This document shows positions 9,380-18,715 of a stretch of 64,000 nucleotides of DNA, piece by piece. This DNA is from Actinomyces oris. Lineage in GTDB: Bacteria > Actinomycetota > Actinomycetes > Actinomycetales > Actinomycetaceae. Location of the stretch: assembly GCF_001553935.1 (NCBI RefSeq), contig NZ_CP014232.1, positions 2,604,001-2,668,000 of the forward strand, written 5' to 3'. Below the pieces are notes generated by a model, which worked only from the letters and a program-made list of their open reading frames with translations, made no database searches and was not told the origin of the DNA. Position 1 is the first letter of the stretch, and each line of letters opens with the position of its first letter. A program made the position numbers and the translations under genes.

Positions 9380-9396
9380 GAACCAACGGTTGGATC

Positions 9397-9431
9397 GAGC
9401 CCGGAGCCCAGCGCTCCGGGCTCTTGTCTTT
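9397..9431 (+). terminator. Rho-independent terminator after the tRNA pair
   Basis: Perfect 11-bp stem GAGCCCGGAGC (9397-9407) / GCTCCGGGCTC (9413-9423) with loop CCAGC, followed by TTGTCTTT. It is the most canonical intrinsic terminator in the window. Confidence 0.9.
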
Positions 9432-9659
9432 CTCCGGGCGGGTGGTCTCGCGCTGGGTGGCATGTGTCACCGTCAGGCCGCGATGTTGTCGTTGAGGTGC
9501 GGACTATCGCGCGGAATCACGATGGATTGAGGGGGTGGGGCGGAGACGGTCGGGGACGGTCCCGTGTCTGGATCGTGATGTTCCTGGAGCGGTCGGGAAC
9601 GGGGCGTCCCGGCGTGCTCTACCATCTGGGGAGGAGTTGGCCCCTGCGGCAAGAAACGG

Positions 9660-10907
9660 ATGGTTATGACGCAACGCTTCAGGCACCTGCTGCCCGTGGT
9701 CCTCGGCGGTGATATCGGCGCCTACGCCCTGGCTCGGCAGCTTCATGAGGTCACCGGCACGTCGGTGACGGTTGTGGCCTCAGATCCGATCGTCGCGATC
9801 TCCGAGTCGGCCTACATCACCGTGGTCCATCAGGAGGCCGGGGCCCCGCCGGAGCGGACCATCGCGCTGCTGCGAAAGCTGGCCCAGGGCCGAGGGCCCC
9901 GCAGCGCTGTGCTCATGGCCAACACCGACGCCGCGGCCGCCATGATCTCGGCCCACCGCAGCGAGCTCGAGCCCACCTATGTCCTGCCCTTCCCGGACAT
10001 CGACGTTCTCGACGCCGTCAGCGACAAGGCCTCCTTCTCCCGTCTGTGCGCAGAGGTCGGGGTGCTCACGCCCCGGGAGGTCGTCGTCGACCTCGCCGAC
10101 CCCGACTGCGTGCCGCCTACCAGCGCCGACGAGCTCGGCATGGAGTTCCCGCTCGTGGCCAAGGCGGCCATCGGCGCTGACTACGACCGCATCTCCTTCC
10201 CCGGCAAGCGCAAGATCTGGTTCATCGACGACGCCGCCGAGCTGGCAGGCATGTGGAGGAGCCTGAAGGAGGCCGGCTACCGCTCCACCTTCCTGGTTCA
10301 GGAGTGCATCCCCGGTGACGACACCGCCATGCGCTCGGTGACCGCCTACATGGACTCCACCGGTGAGCTGCGCCTCATCGGCTCGGCGCGTGTCCTGCTG
10401 CAGGACCACGCGCCCACCATGATCGGCAACCCGGTCGCCATGATCACCGAGGCCTTCCCCGACCTGTGGGAGGCCACTGGACGCCTGCTGCGCCACGCCG
10501 GCTACCGCGGCTTCGCCAACCTCGACATCAAGGTCGACCCCCGCGACGGACGGGAGCTCTTCTTCGAGGTCAACCCCCGTATCGGCCGCAACTCCTTCTA
10601 CCTCACCGCCGCCGGCGCCAACCCCATGGCCGTCATGCTCAAGGACCTGGTCCTGGACCAGCGCGACGAGCCCATCGAGGTCACCCGGCAGGTCCTCTAC
10701 TCCCTGGTTCCCGACGGCGTCATCGCACGCTACGTGTCCGACGAGGCGCTGCGCCGCAAGGCCAAGGGCCTGGGGCGGGGCGTCGACCCGCTGCGCGACC
10801 CGGCCGAGCGCTCGCTGCGCCGTCGCGTGACGATCGAGCTCCAGCGCCTCAACCACTACCGCAAGTTCGCCCGCAACTATCCGCAACGAGTCGACAGGTC
10901 CCGCTGA
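9660..10907 (+). CDS. ATP-grasp carboxylate-amine ligase (probable peptidoglycan cross-bridge ligase)
   Basis: 415 aa, cytoplasmic. The N-terminal part is Rossmann-like (LPVVLGGDIGAYALARQLHE). The ATP-grasp core starts near residue 120 with FPLVAKAAIGADYDR and FLVQECIPGDD, and ends in the metal-binding strand LFFEVNPRIGRNSFY. The stop directly abuts the start of the FemAB-type gene (TGAATG), so the two are surely one operon. Enterococcal D-aspartate ligase, which adds a D-amino acid to the peptidoglycan stem, is an ATP-grasp enzyme. By analogy I infer that this protein attaches a D-dicarboxylic acid of the interpeptide bridge. Substrate is unproven. ATG at 9666 is an alternative start; no clear Shine-Dalgarno distinguishes them. 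Confidence 0.75.
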   Translation: MVMTQRFRHLLPVVLGGDIGAYALARQLHEVTGTSVTVVASDPIVAISESAYITVVHQEAGAPPERTIALLRKLAQGRGPRSAVLMANTDAAAAMISAHRSELEPTYVLPFPDIDVLDAVSDKASFSRLCAEVGVLTPREVVVDLADPDCVPPTSADELGMEFPLVAKAAIGADYDRISFPGKRKIWFIDDAAELAGMWRSLKEAGYRSTFLVQECIPGDDTAMRSVTAYMDSTGELRLIGSARVLLQDHAPTMIGNPVAMITEAFPDLWEATGRLLRHAGYRGFANLDIKVDPRDGRELFFEVNPRIGRNSFYLTAAGANPMAVMLKDLVLDQRDEPIEVTRQVLYSLVPDGVIARYVSDEALRRKAKGLGRGVDPLRDPAERSLRRRVTIELQRLNHYRKFARNYPQRVDRSR

Positions 10908-12242
10908 ATGCCCGAGAACGAGAACATGCCCGACAGCATCACCCCCGACGCCACGACTGATTCCGCGACTGACTCCATGACTGACTCCACCCCTGACGCC
11001 AAGGTCGAGGCCGGTGCGCCGGCCCCCGAGAACGCTCAGGCGACTCAGCCCAAGAACAAGGGGCGCAAGGGCGGCGAGCCCGAACAGCCCAAGCAGCCCG
11101 AGCAGAAGGGCGACCCGACCGACAAACCCGCCCAGCCCGCTAGGGCTGACAAGGCTGACAAGCCCAAGGCGCCTCGGCTCACGCACCCCGAGCCGGTGCA
11201 CTCCACCCCGGACCGCTCCGAGACCCTGCGTCGGGTCGACGGGCGCGAGATGCGCCTGGCCGTGGGCAACAGCCACTTCCCGGTTGAGCAGACCGAGGCC
11301 TGGGAGCGCTTCGAGGAGGCCATGGGCCGCCCCCTGTGGGGTCGCTACCTCTATGAGGACGAGGGCAAGCCCGTGGCCGCCATCGCCCTGTACCGCTACG
11401 AGATGGGCGGCCAGACCTTCCTGTGGGCCAAGCACGGCCCGGTCTGGCTCAAGGAGCAGTCACCCGAGCGCGAGGCCCACCTGCGGCGCCTGCTGCGCTC
11501 CGTGGTCAAGGAGCGCGACCGCTCCGTGCGCTTCATCCGCATGCACGCCCGCTACCGCGCTGCCGACCTGCGAGAGCTGCTGTCCACCATCACCTACGAC
11601 CGCACCTACGTCATCGACCTGGTGCCCAAGACACCGGAGAAGATCGCGGCGGTCATGCCCAAGGACGGGCGCCGCGCGGTCAAGCGCGCCGAGCGCGTCG
11701 CCCGGGAGGCCGGCTGCACCATCAGCGACGAGACCGGCCTGAGCCGCGAGGAGTTCGACCAGGTCTATGAGGTCCTGCGCGAGACCGCCGAGCGCGACGG
11801 CTTCAAGCCCCACGACGCCGAGGTCTACTGGACCATGCTCACCTCCCTGGGGGAGAAGAACGCCCGCCTGTTCGTCCTGCGCAAGGACGGCATCCCCCAC
11901 GCCTGGGACCTCATCCTCACCTCGGGCAAGGATGCCGTGGCCTACTACGGCGCCTCCTCCAACGAGTCGCGCACCTTCCGCGGGGCCGAGGCCCTGGACT
12001 GGTGGGCCGCCTGCACCCTGGCGCAGGAGGGCTACCGCGGCCTGGACCTCATGGGCGCCGGCTCCACCCGCGTCCCCTCGCTCTACACGGTGGGCCAGTA
12101 CAAGAAGCGCTACGCCCAGCACGTCACCGAGGTGGACGGGGCCTGGGACGTTCCGGTTTCCCGCGTCATCTACTCCGGGATGTCCGCCGCCAAGCGCCTG
12201 CGTGACGCACTGCGCGCGCGGCGTGGCTCACGGGAGGACTGA
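10908..12242 (+). CDS. FemAB-family aminoacyltransferase (peptidoglycan bridge)
   Basis: 444 aa. The first ~95 residues are a disordered Asp/Ser/Thr then Lys/Pro/Glu-rich tail with no signal peptide. The remainder is a double-GNAT FemAB fold: FPVEQTEAWERFEEAMGR at its start, FLWAKHGPVWLKE, RAVKRAERVAREAG (the helical region that usually bears the coiled-coil arm), then HAWDLILTSGKDAVAYYGASSNESR and LDLMGAGSTRVPSLYTVGQYKKRY. FemAB enzymes transfer amino acids from aminoacyl-tRNA to the peptidoglycan precursor. Coupled to the ATP-grasp gene, it would add the L-amino acid (Lys or Orn in A5 walls) beside the ligase's D-residue; this division of labour is inference. Confidence 0.85.
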   Translation: MPENENMPDSITPDATTDSATDSMTDSTPDAKVEAGAPAPENAQATQPKNKGRKGGEPEQPKQPEQKGDPTDKPAQPARADKADKPKAPRLTHPEPVHSTPDRSETLRRVDGREMRLAVGNSHFPVEQTEAWERFEEAMGRPLWGRYLYEDEGKPVAAIALYRYEMGGQTFLWAKHGPVWLKEQSPEREAHLRRLLRSVVKERDRSVRFIRMHARYRAADLRELLSTITYDRTYVIDLVPKTPEKIAAVMPKDGRRAVKRAERVAREAGCTISDETGLSREEFDQVYEVLRETAERDGFKPHDAEVYWTMLTSLGEKNARLFVLRKDGIPHAWDLILTSGKDAVAYYGASSNESRTFRGAEALDWWAACTLAQEGYRGLDLMGAGSTRVPSLYTVGQYKKRYAQHVTEVDGAWDVPVSRVIYSGMSAAKRLRDALRARRGSRED

Positions 12243-12329
12243 GCCCGCGCGACCACGACGTAGACTCGCGGCCGAACCGGGGTGCACCAGTACAGCGCCC
12301 CGCACCGATGCAGCAGAGGAGACGAACCC

Positions 12330-14381
12330 GTGTCAGACCAGCTCATGATTGAGATCACCCTCGACGGCGCGCCCCGCACCATTGAGGCGGGCAGCACGGG
12401 GGCGCTCCTCCTGCAGGACGCCGTCAAGAAGGACGGTGTCGTCGCGATGCGCGTCAACGGCGAGCCCTGGGATCTGGAGCGCCAGGTCCCGGCGGGCGCC
12501 GTCGTCGAGCCCATCACCCTGGCCAGCGAGGACGGCCTCAACATCCTGCGCCACAGCGCCACCCACGTCATGGCGCAGGCCGTCCAGGAGATGTTCCCGG
12601 ACGTCAACCTCGGCATCGGCCCCTTCATCACCGACGGCTTCTACTACGACTTCGGCGCCATCGACGCCGTCACCCCCGAGATGCTGCGCGAGATCGAGAA
12701 GCGCATGAAGCGGATCGTCAAGGAGGGGCAGCGCTTCGTGCGCCGCGACATCACCGAGGACCAGGGGCGTGAGGAGCTGGCCGACCAGCCCTACAAGCTC
12801 GAGCTCATCACCACCAAGGGAGCGGGCGCCGAGGGCGCCTCGGTCGAGGTCGGCGCCGGCGGGCTGACCATGTACGACAACGTCCGACGCGACGGCACCG
12901 TCGCCTGGACCGACCTGTGCCGCGGCCCCCACCTGCCCTCGACCCGCCTCATCGGGCAGGGCTTCGCGCTGACCAAGTCCTCGTCGGCCTACTGGAAGGG
13001 CGACCAGTCCGGCGACTCCCTCCAGCGGATCTACGGCACCGCCTGGGCCACCAAGGACGATCTCAAGGCCTACCAGACCCGCCTGGCCGAGGCCGCCAAG
13101 CGCGACCACCGCAAGCTCGGCGCCGAGCTCGACCTCTATTCCTTCCCCGAGGAGATCGGCCCCGGCCTGGTGGTCTTCCACCCCAAGGGCGCCATGCTGC
13201 GCCACCAGATCGAGCAGTACGTCGTCGACCGCCACCAGGACTACGGCTTCGACTTCGTCCACACCCCCGAGATCTCCAAGGGCGGGCTCTTCCACACCTC
13301 CGGGCACCTGCCCTACTACGCCGACACCATGTTCCCGCCCATGCTCGCCGACGAGGAGCGCGACGCCGAGGGCAACATCACCAAGGCCGGCCAGGAGTAC
13401 TACCTCAAGGCCATGAACTGCCCGATGCACAACCTCATCTTCCGCTCCCGCGGACGCTCCTACCGCGAGCTGCCGTTGCGCTTCTTCGAGATGGGCCACG
13501 ACTACCGCTACGAGAAGTCCGGTGTCGTCCACGGGCTCACCCGCATGCGCGGCTTCACCCAGGACGACTCCCACACCTACTGCACCCCGGAGCAGGCCGG
13601 CGAGGAGATCCGCGCCCAGATCGACTTCTTCCTGTCCATCCTCAAGGCCTTCGGACTGACCGACTTCTACCTCGAGCTGTCCACCCGCGACGAGGACGGC
13701 GCCAAGAAGGACAAGTTCATCGGATCCGACGCCGACTGGACCGCCGCCACACAGGCCCTCCAGGACGCCTGTGACGCCTCCGGGCTGGAGGTCGTTCCCG
13801 ACCCGGGTGGCGCCGCCTTCTACGGCCCCAAAGTCTCGGTCCAGGTCAAGGACGCCATCGGCCGGACCTGGCAGATGTCCACCATCCAGTACGACTTCAA
13901 CCAGCCCGAGCGCTTCGACCTGGAGTACACGGCCGCTGACGGCACCCACCAGCGCCCCATCATGATCCACTCGGCCAAGCTGGGCAGCGTGGAGCGCTTC
14001 ATCGGGGTCCTCACCGAGCACTACGCGGGCGCCTTCCCCGCCTGGCTCTCCCCGGTGCAGGTCCGGCTCATCCCCGTGGCCGAGGCCTTCGACGCCTACG
14101 TCGATGACGTCGCCGCCCAGCTGCGCGCCCAGGGGGTGCGCGTCGAGGTGGACCACTCCGACGACCGCTTCGGCAAGAAGATCCGCAACGCCTCCAAGGA
14201 CAAGATCCCCTTCACCCTCATCGCCGGGGGAGAGGACGCCGAGGCCGGCGCCGTCTCCTTCCGGTTCCGGGACGGCCAGCAGACCAACGGCGTGCCCGTC
14301 AAGGAGGCCGTGGCCCACATCGTCAGCGTCATCGACGCCCGTATCAACGACCCGGCGGGGGAGAAGCTGCACAGTGACTGA
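12330..14381 (+). CDS. thrS: threonyl-tRNA synthetase
   Basis: 683 aa from the GTG at 12330, chosen because AGAGGAGA lies eight bases upstream and the protein then starts directly with the TGS domain (MIEITLDG). The editing domain carries [12 protein letters not shown]. The class II catalytic core shows [39 protein letters not shown] and [11 protein letters not shown], and the C-terminus is an anticodon-binding domain. It is essential for charging tRNA-Thr. Its stop overlaps the start of the HIT gene by eight bases, opening the conserved actinobacterial thrS-HIT-pgsA-acyltransferase-pimA run. Confidence 0.96.
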   Translation: MSDQLMIEITLDGAPRTIEAGSTGALLLQDAVKKDGVVAMRVNGEPWDLERQVPAGAVVEPITLASEDGLNILRHSATHVMAQAVQEMFPDVNLGIGPFITDGFYYDFGAIDAVTPEMLREIEKRMKRIVKEGQRFVRRDITEDQGREELADQPYKLELITTKGAGAEGASVEVGAGGLTMYDNVRRDGTVAWTDLCRGPHLPSTRLIGQGFALTKSSSAYWKGDQSGDSLQRIYGTAWATKDDLKAYQTRLAEAAKRDHRKLGAELDLYSFPEEIGPGLVVFHPKGAMLRHQIEQYVVDRHQDYGFDFVHTPEISKGGLFHTSGHLPYYADTMFPPMLADEERDAEGNITKAGQEYYLKAMNCPMHNLIFRSRGRSYRELPLRFFEMGHDYRYEKSGVVHGLTRMRGFTQDDSHTYCTPEQAGEEIRAQIDFFLSILKAFGLTDFYLELSTRDEDGAKKDKFIGSDADWTAATQALQDACDASGLEVVPDPGGAAFYGPKVSVQVKDAIGRTWQMSTIQYDFNQPERFDLEYTAADGTHQRPIMIHSAKLGSVERFIGVLTEHYAGAFPAWLSPVQVRLIPVAEAFDAYVDDVAAQLRAQGVRVEVDHSDDRFGKKIRNASKDKIPFTLIAGGEDAEAGAVSFRFRDGQQTNGVPVKEAVAHIVSVIDARINDPAGEKLHSD

Positions 14382-14987
14382 GGAAGTGACCGGAGAGACG
14401 ATCAGCGCCCCCGGGGGCGGTGACGACGTCGAGGTGGAGGCTCCCTTCTACCACGAGGGCGCTCCGCAGGCCTTTCAGCGGCTGTGGACTCCGCACCGCA
14501 TGGTCTACATCGGGGGCAGAACAAGCCCTCCGATGACACCCCCGCACAGTGCCCGTTCTGCACCGGGCCGCAACGCGGTGACGAGGAGTCCCTCATCGTC
14601 CACCGGGGCCAGACCAGCTACGTCATCATGAACCTGTACCCGTACAACACCGGTCACCTGCTGGTGTGCCCCTACCGGCACATCTCGGACTGGACCGAGG
14701 CCACCCCGGCCGAGCGCCAGGAGATCGGTGAGCTGACCGCCACGGCCATGAGCGTCGTGCGCTCGGTGAGCCGCCCCCACGGGTTCAACCTGGGGATGAA
14801 CCAGGGCGAGGTCGCCGGTGCAGGGATCGCCGCCCACCTCCACCAGCACATCGTGCCGCGCTGGAAGGGGGACGCGAACTTCATGCCCATCATCGGTCGG
14901 ACCAAGCCCGTGCCCCAGCTGCTCGGGGAGCAGCGGGACATGCTCGCCGCCGCCTGGGCCACCCGGGCCGGGCAGAGCGGGGACTGA
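14374..14987 (+). CDS. HIT-family nucleotide phosphorylase (Ap4A phosphorylase-like), apparent frameshift
   Basis: The GTG at 14374 ([14 protein letters not shown]...) reads to YIGG at about 14516. The homologous continuation ([15 protein letters not shown]) is in the next frame. Adding one G to the G5 run at 14512-14516 restores a single protein of about 204 aa. That matches the usual size of the mycobacterial Rv2613c-type Ap4A phosphorylase found at the same place between thrS and pgsA. The downstream part has a CPFC zinc-type motif, the substrate region [17 protein letters not shown] and the HIT motif [10 protein letters not shown]. Either this is a sequencing or assembly error in a homopolymer, or the gene relies on re-initiation at the in-frame GTG near 14484 or on slippage. 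Confidence 0.8.
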
Positions 14988-15105
14988 TCCCCCTGGCCCT
15001 TCTTGACGTGCTCCGGCAGGCTGAGGGTGTTCCCGTCCGTCCCGATCCATCCCATGTCATCACAGAGCGTCTCTCCGACTGCTCCACCCCAGACCTAAGG
15101 ACCTC

Positions 15106-15738
15106 ATGCTCGGCAACCACGGCCGCGGCCTGACTAAGGCTCTGTTCACCCGCCCCGCCCTCGCGCTCGGGCGGCTCGGGGTGACTCCCAACATGCTCAC
15201 CGTCACCGGAACGGTCCTGTCCGTGACAGCGGCGGTCACCCTGCTGCCGAGAGGGCACTTCGTGGTCGGGCCCCTCGTTCTGCTCGTGGTGCTGGTGGCC
15301 GACTCCTTCGACGGCATTCTGGCCCGGGCCACTGGCAAGAGCTCGGTCTTCGGGGCCTTCCTGGACTCGACCATGGACCGCCTCGCCGACGGGGCCGTTC
15401 TGGGATCCCTCGCGGCCTGGGCGGCCCTGTCCATGCCCGTCGGCGCGCTGCGCACCGTGACCGTCGCGGCTGCCCTGGTCGCCGTCGTCATGGCGGCCAC
15501 TGTTCCCTACGCCCGGGCGCGGGCCGAGGCCATCGGCGCCGCCGCCTCTGTCGGGATCGCCGAGCGCACCGACCGGCTCCTGGTCGCGCTCGGCGCCACC
15601 TTCATCGTGGGTCTCGGGGCGCCCCAGTGGGTACTCACCGTCGGGCTCCTCTACGTGGCAATCGCCTCCTTCATCACCCTGATCCAACGCGTGTTCACCG
15701 TCTCCCAGCAGGTCCGGCAGGAGGGTGAGAAGGCATGA
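15106..15738 (+). CDS. pgsA: CDP-alcohol phosphatidyltransferase (phosphatidylinositol phosphate synthase type)
   Basis: 210 aa integral membrane enzyme with about six hydrophobic segments. The CDP-alcohol transferase signature is complete: DSFDGILARATGKSSVFGAF with the following LDSTMDRLAD, i.e. DxxDGxxAR...GxxxDxxxD. Between thrS-HIT and an acyltransferase-pimA pair it corresponds to mycobacterial PgsA1, which joins CDP-diacylglycerol and inositol phosphate. Start: ATG with AAGGA ten bases upstream. Its stop overlaps the next start (ATGA). Confidence 0.88.
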   Translation: MLGNHGRGLTKALFTRPALALGRLGVTPNMLTVTGTVLSVTAAVTLLPRGHFVVGPLVLLVVLVADSFDGILARATGKSSVFGAFLDSTMDRLADGAVLGSLAAWAALSMPVGALRTVTVAAALVAVVMAATVPYARARAEAIGAAASVGIAERTDRLLVALGATFIVGLGAPQWVLTVGLLYVAIASFITLIQRVFTVSQQVRQEGEKA

Positions 15739-16733
15739 GGATGCGCCTGCCCTCCGTCTCCGACGCCTACCGCCTGGCCTGGCGTGGAACCCGCCACTTG
15801 CCCGCGCCGGTGGGCTACGGCCTGGCGCACACCGTGGCCGACGTGCTGTGGGCCTGGCAACGCCTGCGGCGCTCCGCCACCGGGGTGGGGCAGCTCGAGC
15901 GCAACCTGGCACGCATCCTCCCGGCGGGAACACCACCGCGCGCGCTGCGCCGCGCCACCCGAGCCGGCATGCGCTCCTACATGCGATACTTCTACGAGGC
16001 CTTCGCCCTGCCCGGGATCACACCGGACCAGATCCTGGCGCGCGTGCGCACCGACATCGACCCCCAGCTGCACGAGGACGTGCGCGCCGGCAGCGTCGTC
16101 ATGGCCCTGCCGCACATGGGCAACTGGGACCTCATCGGAGCCTGGGCCTGCCGTGAGCTCGCCACCGTCCTGACCGTCGCCGAGCGCCTGGAGCCCGAGG
16201 ACCTCTTCGAGCAGTTCGTCTCCTTCCGCCAGTTGCTGGGCATGCGCATCATCGGTCAGGCCCACGGGGAGAAGGTCTTCGACCGCCTCCTTGAGGCAGC
16301 GAGCCAGGGGCACTACGTCGTCGCACTCCTGGCCGATCGGGACCTGTCGTCCGCTGGCATCACGGCGCCGCTGGGCGGTGCCACGGCACGGGTGGCCGCC
16401 GGCCCCGCGGCGATCGCCCAGCGCCTGGGACGCCCCCTGTACGCCGCCTCGATCCACTACGAGCCGCTCACCGGACAGCGGCGCCGTCGGGCCGGATCGT
16501 CCTGGGGACTCGTGCTGACCGCCCGCAGGGTTCCGGCGCCCCAGCAGATGGAAGGACGCGAGCAGGTCGTGGCGCACACGCGCGCCTGGGTGGCCGCGCT
16601 CGACCCCTTGCTCGCCGAGCACGCCGAGGACTGGCACATGCTCCAGCCCGTCTTCGACGCCGACCTGGACCAGGAGCGTTTGGCGCGCAGCCACGCCCGC
16701 GACCAGCAGGTCGCCCACGAGGAGAACGCATGA
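15735..16733 (+). CDS. phosphatidylinositol mannoside acyltransferase (PatA-like, LPLAT)
   Basis: 332 aa. Peripheral membrane acyltransferase of the lysophospholipid/lipid-A acyltransferase superfamily. The catalytic HxxxxD motif is LPHMGNWDLIG; the second block is LADRDLSSAGITAPLGGATARV. By position (pgsA upstream, pimA downstream, both overlapping by four bases) it is the counterpart of Rv2611c/PatA, which acylates the mannose of PIM. Normal length, no signal peptide. Confidence 0.85.
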   Translation: MRMRLPSVSDAYRLAWRGTRHLPAPVGYGLAHTVADVLWAWQRLRRSATGVGQLERNLARILPAGTPPRALRRATRAGMRSYMRYFYEAFALPGITPDQILARVRTDIDPQLHEDVRAGSVVMALPHMGNWDLIGAWACRELATVLTVAERLEPEDLFEQFVSFRQLLGMRIIGQAHGEKVFDRLLEAASQGHYVVALLADRDLSSAGITAPLGGATARVAAGPAAIAQRLGRPLYAASIHYEPLTGQRRRRAGSSWGLVLTARRVPAPQQMEGREQVVAHTRAWVAALDPLLAEHAEDWHMLQPVFDADLDQERLARSHARDQQVAHEENA

Positions 16734-17911
16734 GGATCGGTATCGTCTGCCCCTACTCCTTCGATGCTCACGGAGGCGTCCAGGTCCACGTCATGGACCT
16801 GGCCGGTGAGCTCTTCCGCCGTGGTCACGAGGTGCAGGTCCTCGCGCCGGCCTCTCAGGACACCGAGCTTCCCGACTGGGTCACCAGTGCCGGTGACTCC
16901 ATCGCCATTCCTTACAACGGCTCGGTGGCACGGCTCAACTTCGGGGCCCTCGTGGCCAGGCGGGCCCGGCGCTGGCTGGATGCCGGAGACTTCGACATCC
17001 TGCACATCCATGAGCCCATCACTCCCAGCGTCGGGATGCTGGCCCTGCAGGCCGCCACCGGACCGGTTGTGGGCACCTTCCACGCCGCCATGGACCGCTC
17101 GCTGGCCCGTGAGCTGCTGAGCCCGGCGACGGTGCCGCTCATGGAGAAGCTCTCGGCGCGCATCGCCGTCTCGGAGGAGGCCCGCCGCACCCTCATCCAG
17201 TACCACGGCGGCGACGCCGTCGTCATTCCCAACGGCGTCAATGTCGGGCCCTTCGCCAACGCGCCCAAGGACGACCCCCGCTTCCTGGGCACGGACGAGG
17301 CCCCCACCATCTCCTTTTTGGGGCGCCTGGACGAGCCCCGCAAGGGACTGCGGGTCCTGGCCGATGCCATCCCGACGGTGCTGGAGTCGGTGCCCAGGGC
17401 GCGCTTCCTCATCGCAGGGCGCGGGCAGGCCCAGGAGATCCGTGAGGAGTTGGCCCGCTTCGGCGACTCCGTGGTCTTCCTGGGGGGTGTCAGCGATGAG
17501 GACAAGGCCGCCATGCTGGCCTCGGCCAGCTGCTACGTGGCCCCGCAGACCGGGGGAGAGTCCTTCGGCATCGTCCTGGTGGAGGCCATGGCCGCAGGGA
17601 CCCGGGTCATTGCCTCCGACCTCAAGGCCTTCTCGGACGTGCTCGGTGAGGGCCGCTACGGGGCGCTGTTCCGCAATGAGGACGGCGGCGACCTGGCCCG
17701 AGTCATCATCGACACCCTGCAGGACGCCACCGCCGCCCAGGCCCGCGTCCAGGCGGCCTCCCGCGTGGTGGGCCGCTACGACTGGTCCGCGGTCACCGAT
17801 GAGGTCCTTGACGTCTACGACATGGCTCTGTCCACCGCCCATACCCGGATCGAGCCCGCCCCCGGTTCGCGCACCATGCTGGGCCGGTTGCGCGATGCCC
17901 TGGACGACTAG
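16730..17911 (+). CDS. pimA: GDP-mannose-dependent phosphatidylinositol mannosyltransferase
   Basis: 393 aa GT-B fold glycosyltransferase of family GT4. The N-terminus MRIGIVCPYSFDAHGGVQVHVMDLA has the glycine-rich acceptor loop typical of PimA. The C-domain has FLGRLDEPRKGL (donor phosphate binding) and the E-x7-E motif in GGESFGIVLVEAMAAG. It transfers the first mannose to phosphatidylinositol on the cytoplasmic face. It ends the tightly overlapping pgsA-acyltransferase-pimA cassette. Confidence 0.9.
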   Translation: MRIGIVCPYSFDAHGGVQVHVMDLAGELFRRGHEVQVLAPASQDTELPDWVTSAGDSIAIPYNGSVARLNFGALVARRARRWLDAGDFDILHIHEPITPSVGMLALQAATGPVVGTFHAAMDRSLARELLSPATVPLMEKLSARIAVSEEARRTLIQYHGGDAVVIPNGVNVGPFANAPKDDPRFLGTDEAPTISFLGRLDEPRKGLRVLADAIPTVLESVPRARFLIAGRGQAQEIREELARFGDSVVFLGGVSDEDKAAMLASASCYVAPQTGGESFGIVLVEAMAAGTRVIASDLKAFSDVLGEGRYGALFRNEDGGDLARVIIDTLQDATAAQARVQAASRVVGRYDWSAVTDEVLDVYDMALSTAHTRIEPAPGSRTMLGRLRDALDD

Positions 17912-17943
17912 CAGCCGAGCTCAGGAGTGATGAGGAACCGACC

Positions 17944-18711
17944 ATGGCAGCAACCATGACGACGGCCATGACGCGGCTCGTCGATGTCCCCGCCGGTTCG
18001 ACCACGGTTCTACCGGCGCTGTCCTCCACTGGGTCCGGTGTGACGACGGTGCCGATATGGAGCATCGTTGTGCTGCTGGTCGGGCTGGCGGTGGCCGCCG
18101 GGTGGGCCCTGTACGCCAGGGCAGTGCGGGTGGACCGGCTGCACCGGCAGGTGCTGGGAGCTCGAGCCACGCTTGAGGCCCAACTCGTGTACCGGGCCGA
18201 GGCCGCGGCGGAGCTGGCCACTGTCCCCGCCCTGGATCCGGCCTCCGGCCTCCTGCTCAGCCGGGCCGCTCGCGAGGCACTGGATGCCGAGGGGCGTGTC
18301 GTCGACGACGGTCTGGACACCTCCATGCCTCTTGAGGGCAGCCCCGCTTCTCACCCTGCCTCAGGTGGTGCAGCGCTCTCGGCGCCAACCACCCGCAGTC
18401 GGGCCCTCATCGAGTCCGATCTCAGCAGGGTCCTGCGGACGGTGGTCAGCGAGCCCACGCGCCGCGAGCTGTCCGCCGACCCGCTGAGCCTGCCCGCGCT
18501 CAACCGCCTGGACCGGGCCTGCTCCCGCCTGGTCCTGGCGCGCAGGTTCCACAACACCCACGTCAGCGAGGCCCAGGCGCTCAGGGGACGCCTACTCGTG
18601 CGGATGTGTCACCTGGCTGGGCACGCGCCCATGCCCCAGACCTTCGACGCCGACGACGACACCACCCCTGAAGCGCCGCCCGAGCGCGACGACGAGGTGC
18701 AACCGAGGTGA
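17944..18711 (+). CDS. LemA-like single-pass membrane protein
   Basis: 255 aa. An unstructured start is followed by a transmembrane segment (IVVLLVGLAVAAGWALYARAV, residues ~40-62) and a long helical region on which LVLARRFHNTHVSEAQALRGR resembles the conserved LemA signature (…R.YN..V...N). The middle (residues ~115-160) is low-complexity Ser/Pro/Ala. An equivalent membrane gene is found after pimA in mycobacteria. Function unknown. Start supported by GATGAGGAA upstream. It is followed by only four bases before the PrsW gene, so the two are probably co-expressed. Confidence 0.65.
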   Translation: MAATMTTAMTRLVDVPAGSTTVLPALSSTGSGVTTVPIWSIVVLLVGLAVAAGWALYARAVRVDRLHRQVLGARATLEAQLVYRAEAAAELATVPALDPASGLLLSRAAREALDAEGRVVDDGLDTSMPLEGSPASHPASGGAALSAPTTRSRALIESDLSRVLRTVVSEPTRRELSADPLSLPALNRLDRACSRLVLARRFHNTHVSEAQALRGRLLVRMCHLAGHAPMPQTFDADDDTTPEAPPERDDEVQPR

Positions 18712-18715
18712 TTCC

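Noticed and set aside
12333-14372. 679-codon minus-strand frame across thrS
   Set aside because: Mirror of thrS codon bias; Gly/Val/Leu/Asp repeats without domains.
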